DNA of 64,000 nucleotides, from the NCBI RefSeq assembly GCF_964355755.1, contig NC_092671.1, positions 23,703,070-23,767,069 on the forward strand. The letters are read 5' to 3'. Every line of letters starts with the position of its first letter. Within the stretch, counting starts at the first letter, position 1. This DNA comes from Antedon mediterranea (Eukaryota; Echinodermata; Crinoidea; Comatulida; Antedonidae). The translations under genes were made by a program, and so were the position numbers. Of this stretch, positions 45,236 through 56,344 are shown in pieces. Under the pieces are notes generated by a model that did no database searches, was not told where the DNA came from, and saw nothing but the letters and a program-made list of their open reading frames with translations.

Positions 45236-48200
45236 TGTATAACGTTAGCAAAATGTTTTCAAAACGTAATGGTTTCATTACAACGTTATTGTTAATGTTC
45301 ATTTCACGTTAGTACTAAATGTTAAATCTAAACGGTTGTTGTAAATGTTTCAACGTTATCTAAAAAAGAATGTTTGGATGTTTCTAAAACGTTAGAAAAA
45401 TGTTAACATGTTATGTAATCGTTTGTTTTAAATTGTAAACGTTTGTATAACGTTAGCAACAACTTATTGAAATGTTGCTTGATGGTTTATTAGTACAACG
45501 TTATTGGGAACGTTCATTGCACGTTAGGCCAATGTTAAAAACAAATGTTATTTAGATGTCACATTTTAACGTTTATTGTAAATGTTATTTCAACGTTATT
45601 TCAAAGTTATGTTGATGTTATATTTGAACGTTATTGTAAACGTTTTTTTTTAACGTTAGCAAAATGTTACCCAAACGTTGTCTACTGGTTTACTTACAAC
45701 GTTATTGGGAACGTTCATTGCACGTTAGGCCAATGTCAAAAACAAATGTTATTTAGATCTCACATTTTAACGTTTATTGTAAATGTTATTTCAACGTTAT
45801 TTCAAAGTTATGTTGATGTTATATTTGAACGTTATTGTAAACGGTTTTTTAACGTTAGCAAAATGTTACCAAAACGTTGTCTACTGGTTTATTTACAACG
45901 TTATTGGGAACGTTCATTGCACGTTAGGCCAATGTTAAAAACAAATGTTATGTAGATGTCACATTTTAACGTTTATTGTAAATGTTATTTCAACGTTATT
46001 TAAAAAGTTATGTTGATGTTATGTTTGAACGTTATTGTTAACGTTTGTATAACGTTAGCAAAATGTTATCAAACCTTTTTATGATCGTTTAGTTACAACG
46101 TTATTGGGAACGTTCATTACACGTTAGGTCAATGTTTAAAACAAATGTTATGTAGATGTCACATTTAATGTTTATTGTAAATGTTATTTCAACGTTAGTT
46201 AAAAGTTATGTTGATGTTATATTTGAACGTTATTGTAAACGTTTTTTTTAACGTTAGCAAAATGTTATCAAAATGTTGTCTACTGGTTTACTTACAACGT
46301 TATTGGGAACGTTCATTAAACGTTAGGCCAATGTTTAAAACAAATGTTATGTAGATGTCACATTTTAACGTTTATTGTAAATGTTATTTCAACGTTATTT
46401 AAAAAGTTATGTTGATGTTATATTTTGAACGTTATTGTAAACGTTTTTTTAACGTTTGCAAAATGATATCAAAATGTTGTCTAATGGTTTATTTACAACG
46501 TTATTGGGAATGTTCATTGCACGTTAGGCCAATGTTAAAAACAAATGTTATATAGATGTCACATTTTAACGTTTATTGTAAATGTTATTTCAACGTTATT
46601 TAAAAAGTTATGTTGATGTTATATTTGAACGTTATTGTAAACGTTTTTTTAACGTTTGCAAAATGATATCAAAATGTTGTCTAATGGTTTATTTACAACG
46701 TTCTTGGGAACGTTCATTGCACGTTAGGCCAATGTTAAAAACAAATGTTATATAGATGTCACATTTTAACGTTTATTGTAAATGTTATTTCAACGTTATT
46801 TAAAGAGTTATGTTGATGTTATATTTGAACGTTATTGTAAACGGCTTTTTTAACGTTAGCAAAATGTTACCCAAACGTTGTCTACTGGTTTACTTACAAC
46901 GTTATTGGGAACGTTCATTACACGTTAGGCCAATGTTAAAAACAAATGTTATGTAGATGTCATTTTTTAACGTTTATTGTTAATGTTATTTCAACGTTAT
47001 TTAAAAGTTATGTTGATGTTATATTTGAACGTTATTGTAAACGTTTGTATAACGTTCGCAAAATGTTATCAATATGTTTTCTAATGGTTCATTTACAACG
47101 TTATTGGGAACGTTCATTGCACGTTAGGCCAATGTAAAAAACAAATGTTATATAGATGTCACATTTTAACGTTTATTGTAAATGTTATTTCAACGTTATT
47201 TAAAAAGTTATGTTGATGTTATATTTGAACGTTATTGTAAACGTTTGTATAACGTTAGCAACATGTTATTGAAATGTTGCTTGATGGTTTATTTACAACG
47301 TTATTGGGAACGTTCATTACACGTTAGGCCAATGTTAAAAACAAATGTTATATAGATGTCACATTTTAACGTTTATTGTAAATGTTATTTCAACGTTATT
47401 TAAAAAGTTATGTTGATGTTATATTTGAACGTTATTGTAAACGTTTGTATAACGTTAGCAACATGTTATTGAAATGTTGCTTGATGGTTTATTTACAACG
47501 TTATTGAGAACGTTCATTACACGTTAGGCCAATGTTAAAAACAAATGTTATGTAGATGTCATTTTTTAACGTTTATTGTTAATGTTATTTCAACGTTATT
47601 TAAAAGTTATGTTGATGTTATATTTGAACGTTATTGTAAACGTTTGTATAACGTTCGCAAAATGTTATCAATATGTTTTCTAATGGTTCATTTACAACGT
47701 TATTGGGAACGTTCATTGCACGTTAGGCCAATGTAAAAAACAAATGTTATATAGATGTCACATTTTAACGTTTATTGGAAATGTTATTTCAACGTTATTT
47801 AAAAAGTTATGTTGATGTTATATTTGAACGTTATTGTAAACGTTAGTATAACGTCAGCAACATGTTATTGAAATGTTGCTTGATGGTTTATTTACAACGT
47901 TATTGGGAAGGTTCATTACATGTTAGGCCAATGTTAAAAACAAATGTTATGTAGATGTCATTTTTTAACGTTTATTGTTAATGTTATTTCAACGTTATTT
48001 AAAAGTTATGTTGATGTTATATTTGAACGTTATTGTAAACGTTTGTATAACGTTCGCAAAATGTTATCAATATGTTTTCTAATGGTTCATTTACAACGTT
48101 ATTGGGAACGTTCATTGCACGTTAGTCCAATGTAAAAAACAAATGTTTTATAGATGTCACATTTTAACGTTTATTGTAAATGTTATGTTGATGTTATATT

Positions 48201-49311
48201 TGAACGTTATTGTAAACGTTTGTATAACGTTAGCAACATGTTATTGAAATGTTGCTTGATGGTTTATTTACAACGTTATTGGGAACGTTCATTACACGTT
48301 AGGCCAATGTTAAAAACAAATGTTATATAGATGTCACATTTTAACGTTTATTGTAAATGTTATTTCAACGTTATTTAAAAAGTTATGTTGATGTTATATT
48401 TGAACGTTATTGTAAACGTTTGTTTAACGTTAGCAACATGTTATTGAAATGTTGCTTGATGGTTTATTTACAACGTTATTAGGAACGTTCATTACACGTT
48501 AGGCCAATGTTAAAAACAAATGTTATGTAGATGTCATTCTTTAACGTTTATTATAAATGTTATTTCAACGTTATTTAAAAGTTATGTTGATGTTATATTT
48601 GAACGTTATTGTAAACGTTTGTATAACGTTCGCAAAATGTTATCAATATGTTTTCTAATGGTTTATTTACAACGTTATTGGGAACAACGTTAATTGCACG
48701 TTAGGCAAATATTATTTAAAACAGTTATGTAGATGTTGCTTTTCAATGTTATTGTGAATGTTTTACAGACGTTATATAAATATTATTTAGAACGTTAGAC
48801 AGATGTTGAGTTTGAACGTTATTTTATACTGTCTGATTATACGTTATCAGCATGTTATAAAAACATATTGATTGCAACGTTATTGTGAACGTTCAATTAA
48901 CGTTAGACAAATGTTACTGAATTAGTTTTGTAAATGTTACTTTTGGACATTATTGTAAACGTTATTCTAACATTAGATGAACGTTATCAAAACATGTTTT
49001 GTAATGGTTACATTTTGAATGTTATTGTAAATGTCCTTCAAACGTTACATAAACGTTATTATAAATGTTCTGTATGAGGTAAAACGTAACATTTTTTAGA
49101 ACGTTTATTTAACGTTAGGTAAATGTTAATAAAACAAGTTTGGAAAATGTTATATATTAACGTTATTATAAACGTTTTTACAACGTTGAAAGAATGTCCG
49201 ACGAATAAGTCTTGTTAAGTGAACGTTATGTTAATGTTCTTTTAACGTTCGTAGTGAACCTAACCAAACAATAACCAAAGAACGTTAGAAAAACGTTATG
49301 TGTTTGCTGGG
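45236..49311 (+). mobile_element. AACGTT satellite 2: about 17 tandem units of about 200 bp, ending in TGTTTGCTGGG
   Basis: The phrase TTATTGGGAACGTTCATT recurs close to every 200 bp from about 45500 to 48670 (one unit near 48170 has a deletion of about 30 bp). Each unit also contains CACGTTAGGCCAATG, GTAAATGTTATTTCAACGTT and GTTATGTTGATGTTAT. Units fall into subtypes, one with GTAGATGTCATTTTTTAACG and CGTTCGCAAAATG at 46946, 47545 and 47944, implying higher-order duplication. Both flanks degenerate into irregular AACGTT sequence. The right end, TGTTTGCTGGG then TA, is the inverse of the left end of array 1. Frames of 63-136 codons across it are repeat by-products. Confidence 0.8.
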
Positions 49312-49313
49312 TA

Positions 49314-50100
49314 TTCAATTACACATTTAGCAAAGTACTTTAACCATATCCAGCTATGTATCGGTCTCTTGGATTGTCTCATTACAGACATCCATACACT
49401 GTGTGAACATACACATGATGTTTACTGTTACTGTGTTCAACTACATCACCAATCCTCCAAGAAAAAAACGTCAATTGTGGGAGAGTGGGGTTGGGAGATA
49501 GGGTTTGGGTTCAGGGGATTTTGCTTAGTAACACCAGAATTGTGGTTGGAAAATGTTAAAGTATTTAATCATCCCTGGGAAGCAGATGGGAGTTTGGGGT
49601 GGGGATGTAGGCCTATCACCATGACCGAAACTGTATTTGGAATGTTTTAAACTACATTTGAAAACTGCCACTGAGGGATTATGGGTTGGGAGTGATAATA
49701 ACATAATTTGTACTGGGGTGTAGTGTAGTAGGGGGAGGAGGAGCGAAAATACTAGCGTAATGAAGTAGCCTATATGATTGGATTGTACTAGGAAAAGTTA
49801 CTCAATTTGAACTGTCCAGGGGAGTACTCAATTTGAACTGTCCAGGGGAGGAGTTAAGGTTTGTTGATGGTGGCTGGGGTGGTGAAAGGAGAAAGAAGGC
49901 TGGGGGACCGCAGTATCTAAATTACATATTTTAATTATCAGCCAATATGACACCTATTCATTTACACAATTTACAACGTACCATTTAACCATTATTAGAC
50001 CCATCGTAGCTATGCATAGGCCTAGGCCTACTCCTCTCAATTCGAAGCTTAAGTTGAATTGAATTTGTCCATCACTGGGAAGAATTTGTTTTTAAGAAAG
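49314..50100 (+). repeat. Host repeat of the AACGTT element (right flank and an uninterrupted copy)
   Basis: After the TA at 49312-49313, TTCAATTACACATTTAGC begins host sequence. About 650 bp later the same site occurs intact: CCAATATGACACCTATTCAT then TTACACAATTTACAACGTAC (49945-49985). A related copy is at 57360-57545. Two copies of an AATTTGAACTGTCCAGGGGA block are present near 49805-49850. Confidence 0.55.
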
Positions 50101-50544
50101 AGTAGGCCTATGGGGTGTTATTGAAGAGGGGTGGAGGTTGGCGAGTATAGACAGATACTGGCGTCGGGTGTTATGTACTGAGAAGGCTGTAAACTAATTT
50201 TGAAACCCGCCCTGGGGCGGGTATAATTGCTAGTAATCTATAAGAGGCCATTCATAACTCTTTGTTTGTTGGTGCCTCTGACCCTTCGTCGCCTTGCCTT
50301 GTAAATTGTACAGCCTTCTAAGGTGTTTTACAGAATGCTAATGACAGCTAATTAATTGCTGTACCTGTATAATATATGCACAATATACTGTACATAGCAT
50401 GTATTGCATAAATATGCTATAAAGAAAGATAATAATCTGTGACTTATAATAATATATCGCTAGACGAATATAATAACAATAAAGGACGCCCTCAATAATT
50501 ATTTTGTCAGAGACTTTTTATTGGCCGAATATATTTTCTCACAG

Positions 50545-51491
50545 AAAAATTTTTTTAAATAATAATTTATTGGAAACTTCACTTTTACAACAGAGGCACA
50601 CTTTGATGATAAAGTTGCGTCCAAATAACATAAAAGAATAAATAAAATTATTAACTTAAAAATAAATCAAAATGAATGAATGAAATACAAAACATAACTC
50701 TTACAAAAAAAAAAAAAAAAAATTAAATACTTTAAATCAAAATAAATAAATAAAACAAACTTAAGAGGAATAAAAATAAATAAAAATGTTTAGATACACA
50801 CAAAATAAATAATAAAATTAATTTCATGGTATGAATCAAAATAAAGAGTATAACGGTGTGTGTAATACTCAACACTAAGGCATAATAAATAAAATAAAAA
50901 GACAAAGATTACGAAACAGAAATCAAAATGACACACAAAAGTAGAAAAGCAGTTCAAAACACAACAGCATTGAAGTTATAAGTTTAAAAGAGCACAACGT
51001 TTCTTCCATAAAGATTTAGCCAATGATTTACAGAATTTGTCGATTAAAGACTTAATAATATTATCAAATAAATCATGGTCATTGCCTAGAATAAGAAGGG
51101 TTTTGTTGAATAAATCTAAATTCTGAAAATAGTCAAAGAGATAAAAAAGATTACATTCCAAAAGTTCTTGTTGGAATTTAGCAATTTGGTTTTTTCTCTC
51201 TTCTTCTAGAGCAGTACATGTTAGGAGAAAGTGCATAATGGTTTCTTCTTCATTTCTGTTGCACAATTTACAACAACCATTAGCATTAGGATCATTTGAC
51301 CATTTAGATGTTTTTCTTTCAAGGGGAAGGGTGTTTGATCGCAGCTTAAATTTTAACGATGCTCCTTCAAAGTCAATTTTATCAAGTAGATACTGTTCAA
51401 GTTTTGGTTCATTTTTTATATACATATAATGTTCAATTGACGTTTTACATTTACCGTCTTCAACCCAATGCGAGAGAGCTAGATTTTTCAT
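50545..51491 (-). mobile_element. LINE 3' fragment with intact C-terminal domain
   Basis: The 171-codon open frame (51491 to 50976) contains WVEDGKCKTSIEHYMYIK, LEQYLLDKIDF, FKLRSNTLPLERKTSKW, then CCKLCNRNEEETIMHFLLTC. CKLC-N-R-N-E-x-E-T-x-x-HFLL-x-C is the zinc-type motif of the LINE ORF2 C-terminus (zf-RVT-like). The 3' UTR runs to A-rich repeats and a poly(A) remnant near 50706-50720, ending about 50545. It matches the broken copy at 15755-16480. The reverse transcriptase region is missing (5' truncation). Confidence 0.75.
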
Positions 51492-51674
51492 AATTATTTT
51501 TGTATTGGAAGCCCAGTTTTGGCATCAAAGTTATCATTACCATTTCGAATATCAGAAAAAATATCATGTGTACCACAATTATCAATGATATTTCGAACAC
51601 ACAATGGAATTTTAAATGATAGATCATTAAAATTCTCTGTCAATTTAACTAGTGTTTTCAGTAATTAAATTCAA

Positions 51675-53095
51675 TCCTGATATATGCCGAAACCCGGAAA
51701 TCCGATATATACCGGTTATATTTCCGGCACGATAATCCGATGAGAACTAAAGGGGTCGGAAAACACACGGCCAGTCTGTGGTCCGAGGGCGCTAGACATT
51801 TGGCCAGCCTGTGGCCGGCCCGAGGGCGCTAGCATGAAACACACGGCCAGTCTGTGGTTCTTCTTTTGGCCAGCCTGTGGTCCGAGGGCCTAGACATATC
51901 GGCCAGCCCGTGGTCCCGAGGGCGCTAGAGATAACTTTTCCATGCTTTTCTAAAGTGAAAGCTTACGTTAGAACATTATAATATGTTAATTCGACGTTTA
52001 TTACAATGGTTTGCATATATTCTAATAATTGATTATTCATTCTTCTAGAGTAAAAGCTAACTTTAGAGCATACATGTCAATTCAACATTTATTACAATGA
52101 TTTTCATATATCATGGAGTAAAGAACTTTACTACATGCATATATTCTTAGTAATTGATTGTTCATTCGTCTAGAGTAAAAGCTAACTTAAACTACAAAGA
52201 AGGAAAATAAAGTTTAAAATGAATTAATAAATGTTTGTGTTCATGGCTGCTATATCATACCACGTTAGATTTACTTCAAAATAATTGCTTGTTTGTACGC
52301 CTGTTCCGTTTAAACTACGAACTGGCTGCTTACATCTCTAAACTAATAACCAAAGATGACGATTCAAATATTAAATTTTTAATGATAATTAATATGCAAA
52401 AACAAAACGTTAATAAAACTGAACTGACTCGTAATTACTAATAAATGTTTATAGAGGATATTTTTATGATTTTAGATTGGTTCTTAACCAAGCCGATTTT
52501 AATATAGCATTAAAATCATTCTTATAGCAGGGAACATTTTCGCCAGTGTAGCGTAGCAAAAAGCTATACAAAACAACCTTATTGCTACACATTTTGAAAA
52601 TTGTGTAGCAAAAAATACAATACAAAACTATGTTTCTGGACTTAAAAATCAGTTTGATTAGCAATATTGCTAAACAAAATTTTTAAATGAAAATTTTCCC
52701 TGTTATAGGCTAATAAAAGCTAATTACGATTGACAATTGTTAGTGAAATATACATAATAACTAATCGTTATTTTTAAAAAAATAATCAGTCCATAAACTG
52801 ATGCCAATCTTGGATGGGATCGCCGGGCGAAATAAAACTGTTAATAAACGTTGGGTAGAGCCCTCTATAGTTTTGAAGAAAACGTGCGTGCTGCTGACAG
52901 AGCCATATTATATGGCTCTGCCTGCTGACAATTTTCTAGCGCCCTCGGGACCACAGGCTGGAAAAAGTCTTGCGCCCTTGGACCAAAAAAGAACTACAGA
53001 CTGGCCATGTGTTTCGACCCCTGCTCGATGAGAATGGGTATATGCCGGTAACGATACCGGCACGACGCCAGCATAATACCGGTATATTGCAGGCA
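51675..53095. mobile_element. Foldback element with GGCCAGxCTGTGGTCCGAGGGCGCTAG arms
   Basis: The left arm has TATGCCGAAACCCGG, TATATACCGG, ACACGGCCAGTCTGTGG and several copies of GAGGGCGCTAG. The right arm has the inverse (TAGCGCCCTCGGGACCACAG, GACTGGCCATGTGTTTCG, TACCGGTATATTGC). The left arm repeats its CTGTGG/GGCGCTAG unit four times. The core (51950-52900) holds three direct copies of GTAAAAGCTAAC-type sequence. Total about 1.4 kb, no coding potential. Confidence 0.6.
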
Positions 53096-53454
53096 CATCT
53101 ATGAGAAAGGGCGCTTTAGAGACATAAAACTAGGAGTAAGGAGTAAGAAAAGCATTTTTAATATTTTTTTGTATTTTTTATATTCGTATTTTAAAATAAT
53201 GTATATAGTCTGTATATAGGGTATAAATGAATTATATATAAAAAAAATACATACCAAAAATAATTATATAACATTACTCATTAGTAAATGTATCTTCTAC
53301 AGTACATTTATTAGTTAAGTGTTTACAATTTTAGATGTTGAGAATTATAGAAAAAAAAATATTAGAAAATTATGAAAAAAGGAGGATAAAAGAAAAGAAA
53401 TATTAATGTTCTGATTCTAACAGTAACATTAAAAAATCACATAATGTTATATAT

Positions 53455-54176
53455 ATATATAACTTTATCCGCAAAATTAACCAAATTCAAAATTTACCTA
53501 ATAATTCTGTTCTGGCTACATTAGATGTTTTATCATTGTATACTAATATCCCTCACGAAGAAGGAGCCGACGCATGTATTTTAAATTACATACAAATTCC
53601 AGGCAAACGTCTACTAAAGCTCATTTACGAGAACTGGTCATGTTGATTTTAACCAACAACAATTTTATTTTTGGAAATGACCATTACCTTCAAATTCATG
53701 GCACAGCGATGGGCACAAAAATGGCGCCATCTTTTGCAAATTTATTTATGGGACAATTTGAGGCCAATTTTCTGTCCCTCCAACCAAATAAACCACTTGT
53801 TTGGTTTAGATACATTGACGACATCTTCATGATCTGGACTCATGGTGAAGATAATTTGGAATCTTTTCTTCTCAATATTAATTCAGCCCACCCAACTATC
53901 AAATTTACAGCTACCAAATCCACTAGTAGCGTGGATTTTTTGGACACTATAGTGACCATAGAAAATGGTACACTCAAAACTGACCTATTCCGTAAACCCA
54001 CGGATAAAAATATGTACCTGCTCCCTAGCAGTTGTCACCCCCGACACTGTACTAAAAACATACCGTACAGTCAAGCATTACGTATCAGACGTATCTGTTC
54101 TTCAGATTTAGATTTTCAGAATCGTACCGAAGAACTAACCGGACATCTCCGGAATAGAAATTACAAGAAGGAATAA
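53455..54176 (+). pseudogene. Penelope-like reverse transcriptase, partial
   Basis: The frame from 53455 gives ATLDVLSLYTNIPHEEGA (RT catalytic motif A region). After a frameshift near 53595 it continues as TSTKAHLRELVMLILTNNNF, HGTAMGTKMAPSFANLFM (motif B, hallmark of Penelope-like RTs), WFRYIDDIFMIW (motif C, YIDD catalytic box) and SVDFLDTIVTIENGTLKTDL (motif D/E). It terminates at 54176 with a basic RNRNYKKE. The N-terminal RT fingers are missing. Substrate would have been the element's own RNA. Confidence 0.85.
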
Positions 54177-54263
54177 ATCGAAACTGCTATAAAGAAAGCA
54201 AAAGATATTCCTCGATGTCAAACACTGACGTACAAACTACGTCAGCCAAAAAATTCGACCAGA

Positions 54264-54569
54264 GTGCCATTGGTCACAACCTACCACCCTAGGTTGCCTC
54301 CATTACGGGCTATTATTGAGAAACATATGCCCATTCTACAGTCCACAGAACGTCTCAGGACTGTTTTTCCGGAACCACCCATTATTGCATTTCGTAGACC
54401 TCCCAACCTTCGTGACATATTAGTCAGATCCAAATTTAAGAGTGAAATTAACGCTCATGACAGCCAAAATTTGGGCAGTCACCTTTGCGGCAAATCTTGC
54501 AAAACTTGTTCATTGGTTGATTCTACTGAAAAATTTGAGAGTAACCAAACTGGCCGCATTTTCGGATAA
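54264..54569 (+). pseudogene. Penelope-like linker domain
   Basis: PLVTTYHPRLPPLRAIIEKH, then FPEPPIIAFRRPPNLRDILV, then CGKSCKTC. (Y/F)-NP-x-LP...RRPPNLRD-x-LVR and C-G-x-x-x-C-x-x-C are typical of the segment linking RT and endonuclease in this family. It is in a different frame from both the RT (stop at 54176) and the endonuclease, to which it should be joined by a frameshift at about 54560. Confidence 0.8.
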
Positions 54570-54901
54570 GACAATCAATTAATTGTCTAACCAAAAACGT
54601 CATTTATCTCATATACTGTAGTATTTGTGGCAAACAGTACGTCGGAGGAACAAAAAACACTCTCCGTATGAGAATGACACAACATAGATCAGCTATCAAA
54701 ACATTAAAGCTTGATCAACCTGTAGCCGAACATTTTAATTCAGCTGGTCACTCGATTGCAAATTTCAGAGTTATTGCAATAGACCACGATGTCAAATGGA
54801 GCGACAAAACTCGCAAAGACAAAGAAAACCACTGGGAATTACTACTTAAAACCACAAAACCTTTTGGACTTAACATTAGGAACATACTCCCAGATCGGTA
54901 A
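54566..54901 (+). pseudogene. Penelope-like GIY-YIG endonuclease
   Basis: The frame gives IRQSINCLTKNVIYLIYCSI, CGKQYVGGTKNTLRMRMTQH, then VAEHFNSAGHSIANFRVIAI and DKENHWELLLKT. The IYL(I) and YVG pair separated by about ten residues, the conserved R after LR, the H of TQHR and the E in KENHWE are the GIY-YIG active-site elements. A C-x-x-C lies between. Ends at a natural stop (54901), followed by about 200 bp of 3' UTR. The domain itself looks complete, but its upstream frame is broken. Confidence 0.82.
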
Positions 54902-55124
54902 AATTATTCCATTGACTACCAAAATTTAAGTTTCAATATTAACCACCATTTAAGCTGTTTTTTAGTCTCATTCCAAAATTGTTTATATCTCTACCAAGCT
55001 ACCTTCTTTGTTTTCTACTCTTATTCAGACTCCACCCTGGCTCCCTTTGTTATATTTCTTTTCCTGTCCACCCAGGCAGAACTTGCCAGCTTTATACTAT
55101 GACGTTATCCAAATTCCTTCACTT

Positions 55125-55161
55125 GCACTGATGAAGGGCTAGTGTTGCCCGAAAGCTCTGC
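55125..55161 (+). ncRNA. Putative minimal hammerhead ribozyme in Penelope 3' region, copy 1
   Basis: Core CTGATGA (55128-55134), a GGGC/GCCC stem with loop TAGTGTT, then GAAA (55151-55154), then AGCTC, then TGC. TGC can pair with the GCA just before the core (stem I), and cleavage would follow the C of GCTC. Stem III would be only A-G/C-T, which is self-complementary (AGCT), so activity would need dimers, as reported for Penelope-associated hammerheads. One extra A precedes stem II. Identical at 56345-56381. Confidence 0.45.
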
Positions 55162-55314
55162 TAACTTTTCTGGCTGTTTACTTTATCGTTTTGATTTAGC
55201 TTTTCGCTTTTTATTTTTGTATCTCCATTGAGATCCAGTCATTTTTTTCAGTAATTTACTGAAAACAATGACAATGCTGTGGGTATCAGTGGCTGGATCA
55301 ATTTGATCTCTGTT

Positions 55315-55660
55315 GCGCGTGCGTACAACTGAGGACTAGTGCTGTTCCGCCGTACCACGCCGAGAATGTTAAAGAGTCGCTATCCAATCGAGTTCGAACA
55401 ATACCATTGGTATTGGTTAGTGGTCTAATGGTTAGGACATCTGCATATCAAGCAGGCGGTCCGAGTTCGAGTCTCGGTTGGGGCGACTTTTTCTCATTCT
55501 CACAGATTTCCTCATCTTTATCGTTTCACATTAATTAATTAAATTTAGTATGTCATCGGGCGGTTTAGAATTAATGTTCTTTGCCTGTTGTGTTTATATA
55601 TATAAAAGTATCTCTTCGGAGATCCCGCCTCGTGAATAAAAATACTGAAAGATGAGGGCG
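55315..55660 (+). repeat. tRNA-bearing repeat unit 1
   Basis: From TCTCTGTTGCGCGTGCGTAC through the tRNA-like gene to TCCCGCCTCGTGAATAAAA. It is followed directly by unit 2. The sequence just before it (55258-55310) is an inverse piece of the Penelope 3' end. Confidence 0.75.
55414..55485 (+). pseudogene. tRNA-like sequence with destroyed acceptor 5' strand
   Basis: The D, anticodon (AUC) and T arms are identical to unit 2, but the first seven bases are TGGTTAG instead of GTCCCAG, so the acceptor stem cannot form against TTGGGGC. A local GGTATTGGTTAG replacement appears to have caused this. Confidence 0.65.
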
Positions 55661-56010
55661 TATCAATTTGATCTCTGTTGCGCGTGCGTACAACTGAGGA
55701 CTAGTGCTGTTCCGCCGTACCACGCCGAGAATGTTAAAGAGTCGCTATCCAATCGAGTTCGAACAATACCATGAAAGTCCCAGTGGTCTAATGGTTAGGA
55801 CATCTGCATATCAAGCAGGCGGTCCGAGTTCGAGTCTCGGTTGGGGCGACTTTTTCTCATTCTCACAGATTTCCTCATCTTTGTCGTTTCAAAAATTAAT
55901 TAAATAATTTTCAGTGTATCACCGGGCGGTTGGGAATTTATTTCTATGCCTGTTGTGTTTATATAAATATAAAAAGTATCTCTCGAGATCCCGCTTAGTG
56001 AATAAATATA
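55661..56010 (+). repeat. tRNA-bearing repeat unit 2
   Basis: Starts GATCTCTGTTGCGCGTGC, shares GGACTAGTGCTGTTCCGCCG with unit 1, and ends with CTCGAGATCCCGCTTAGTG. Spacing from unit 1 tRNA to unit 2 tRNA is 363 bp. Confidence 0.75.
55777..55848 (+). tRNA. tRNA-like gene, anticodon AUC (nominal Asp)
   Basis: A complete cloverleaf: acceptor GTCCCAG/TTGGGGC (G-U pairs allowed), D stem GTCT/GGAC, anticodon stem TCTGC/GCAGG with loop ATATCAA, T stem CCGAG/CTCGG. Box A and box B are consensus. TTTTT follows two bases after the discriminator, a proper polymerase III terminator. The overall sequence resembles animal tRNA-Glu in the D and T arms, yet the anticodon reads Asp GAU and uses an unusual A34. 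It may be transcribed, but decoding function is uncertain. Confidence 0.62.
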
Positions 56011-56340
56011 CTGAATTATAGATGAGGGCGTATCATTTTGATCTCTGGTGCGCGTGCGTACAACTGAGGACTAGTTGTGTTCCAACCGTATACCACGCCG
56101 AGAATGTTAAAGGGTCGTTATCCGATCGAGTTAAAGAACAATACAATGAAAGCCTCAGTGGTCTAATGGTTAGGGCACCTGCATATCAAGCAGACGGTCC
56201 GAGTTCGAGTCTCGGTTGGGGCGACTTTTTCTCATTCTCACAGATTTCCTCATCTTTATCGTTTCAAAAATTAATTAAATAATTTTCAGTGTATCACCGG
56301 GCGGTTTGGAATTTATTTCTATGCCTGTTGTGTTTATATA
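56011..56340 (+). repeat. tRNA-bearing repeat unit 3
   Basis: More diverged than units 1 and 2 (GGACTAGTTGTGTTCCAACC, GGGTCGTTATCCGATCGAG). It ends in CACCGGGCGGTTTGG...GTTTATATATATTG directly before Penelope 3' end copy 2. Confidence 0.75.
56152..56223 (+). tRNA. tRNA-like gene, anticodon AUC (nominal Asp)
   Basis: Acceptor GCCTCAG/TTGGGGC, intact D arm, anticodon stem CCTGC/GCAGA (outermost pair lost), loop ATATCAA, perfect T stem, and TTTTT two bases after the end. It differs from unit 2 at several positions, some of which preserve pairing in the acceptor stem. Confidence 0.58.
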
Positions 56341-56344
56341 TATT

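Larger units (their letters stand above)
53455..55270 (+). mobile_element. Penelope-like retroelement (5'-truncated)
   Basis: Comprises reverse transcriptase, linker and GIY-YIG segments in the Penelope order, followed by a 3' region with a hammerhead-like motif (55125-55161). The left edge is a TA microsatellite at 53449-53462. It is disabled by truncation and frameshifts near 53595, 54176-54264 and 54560. The 3' region is partly duplicated at 56341-56510 and, inverted, at 55258-55310, as is common for Penelope insertions. Confidence 0.82.

Noticed and set aside
45545-48135. Open frames of 63-136 codons repeated in the array, such as the 63-codon frame seen three times
   Set aside because: They recur because the 200-bp DNA unit recurs; the frame breaks between units and amino-acid content simply reflects AACGTT-rich sequence.
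45236-49311. CRISPR-like array
   Set aside because: Units are contiguous with no unique spacers, are about 200 bp long, and the context is animal DNA.
53574-54901. Active Penelope element
   Set aside because: RT fingers missing and at least three frameshifts; only the family assignment stands.
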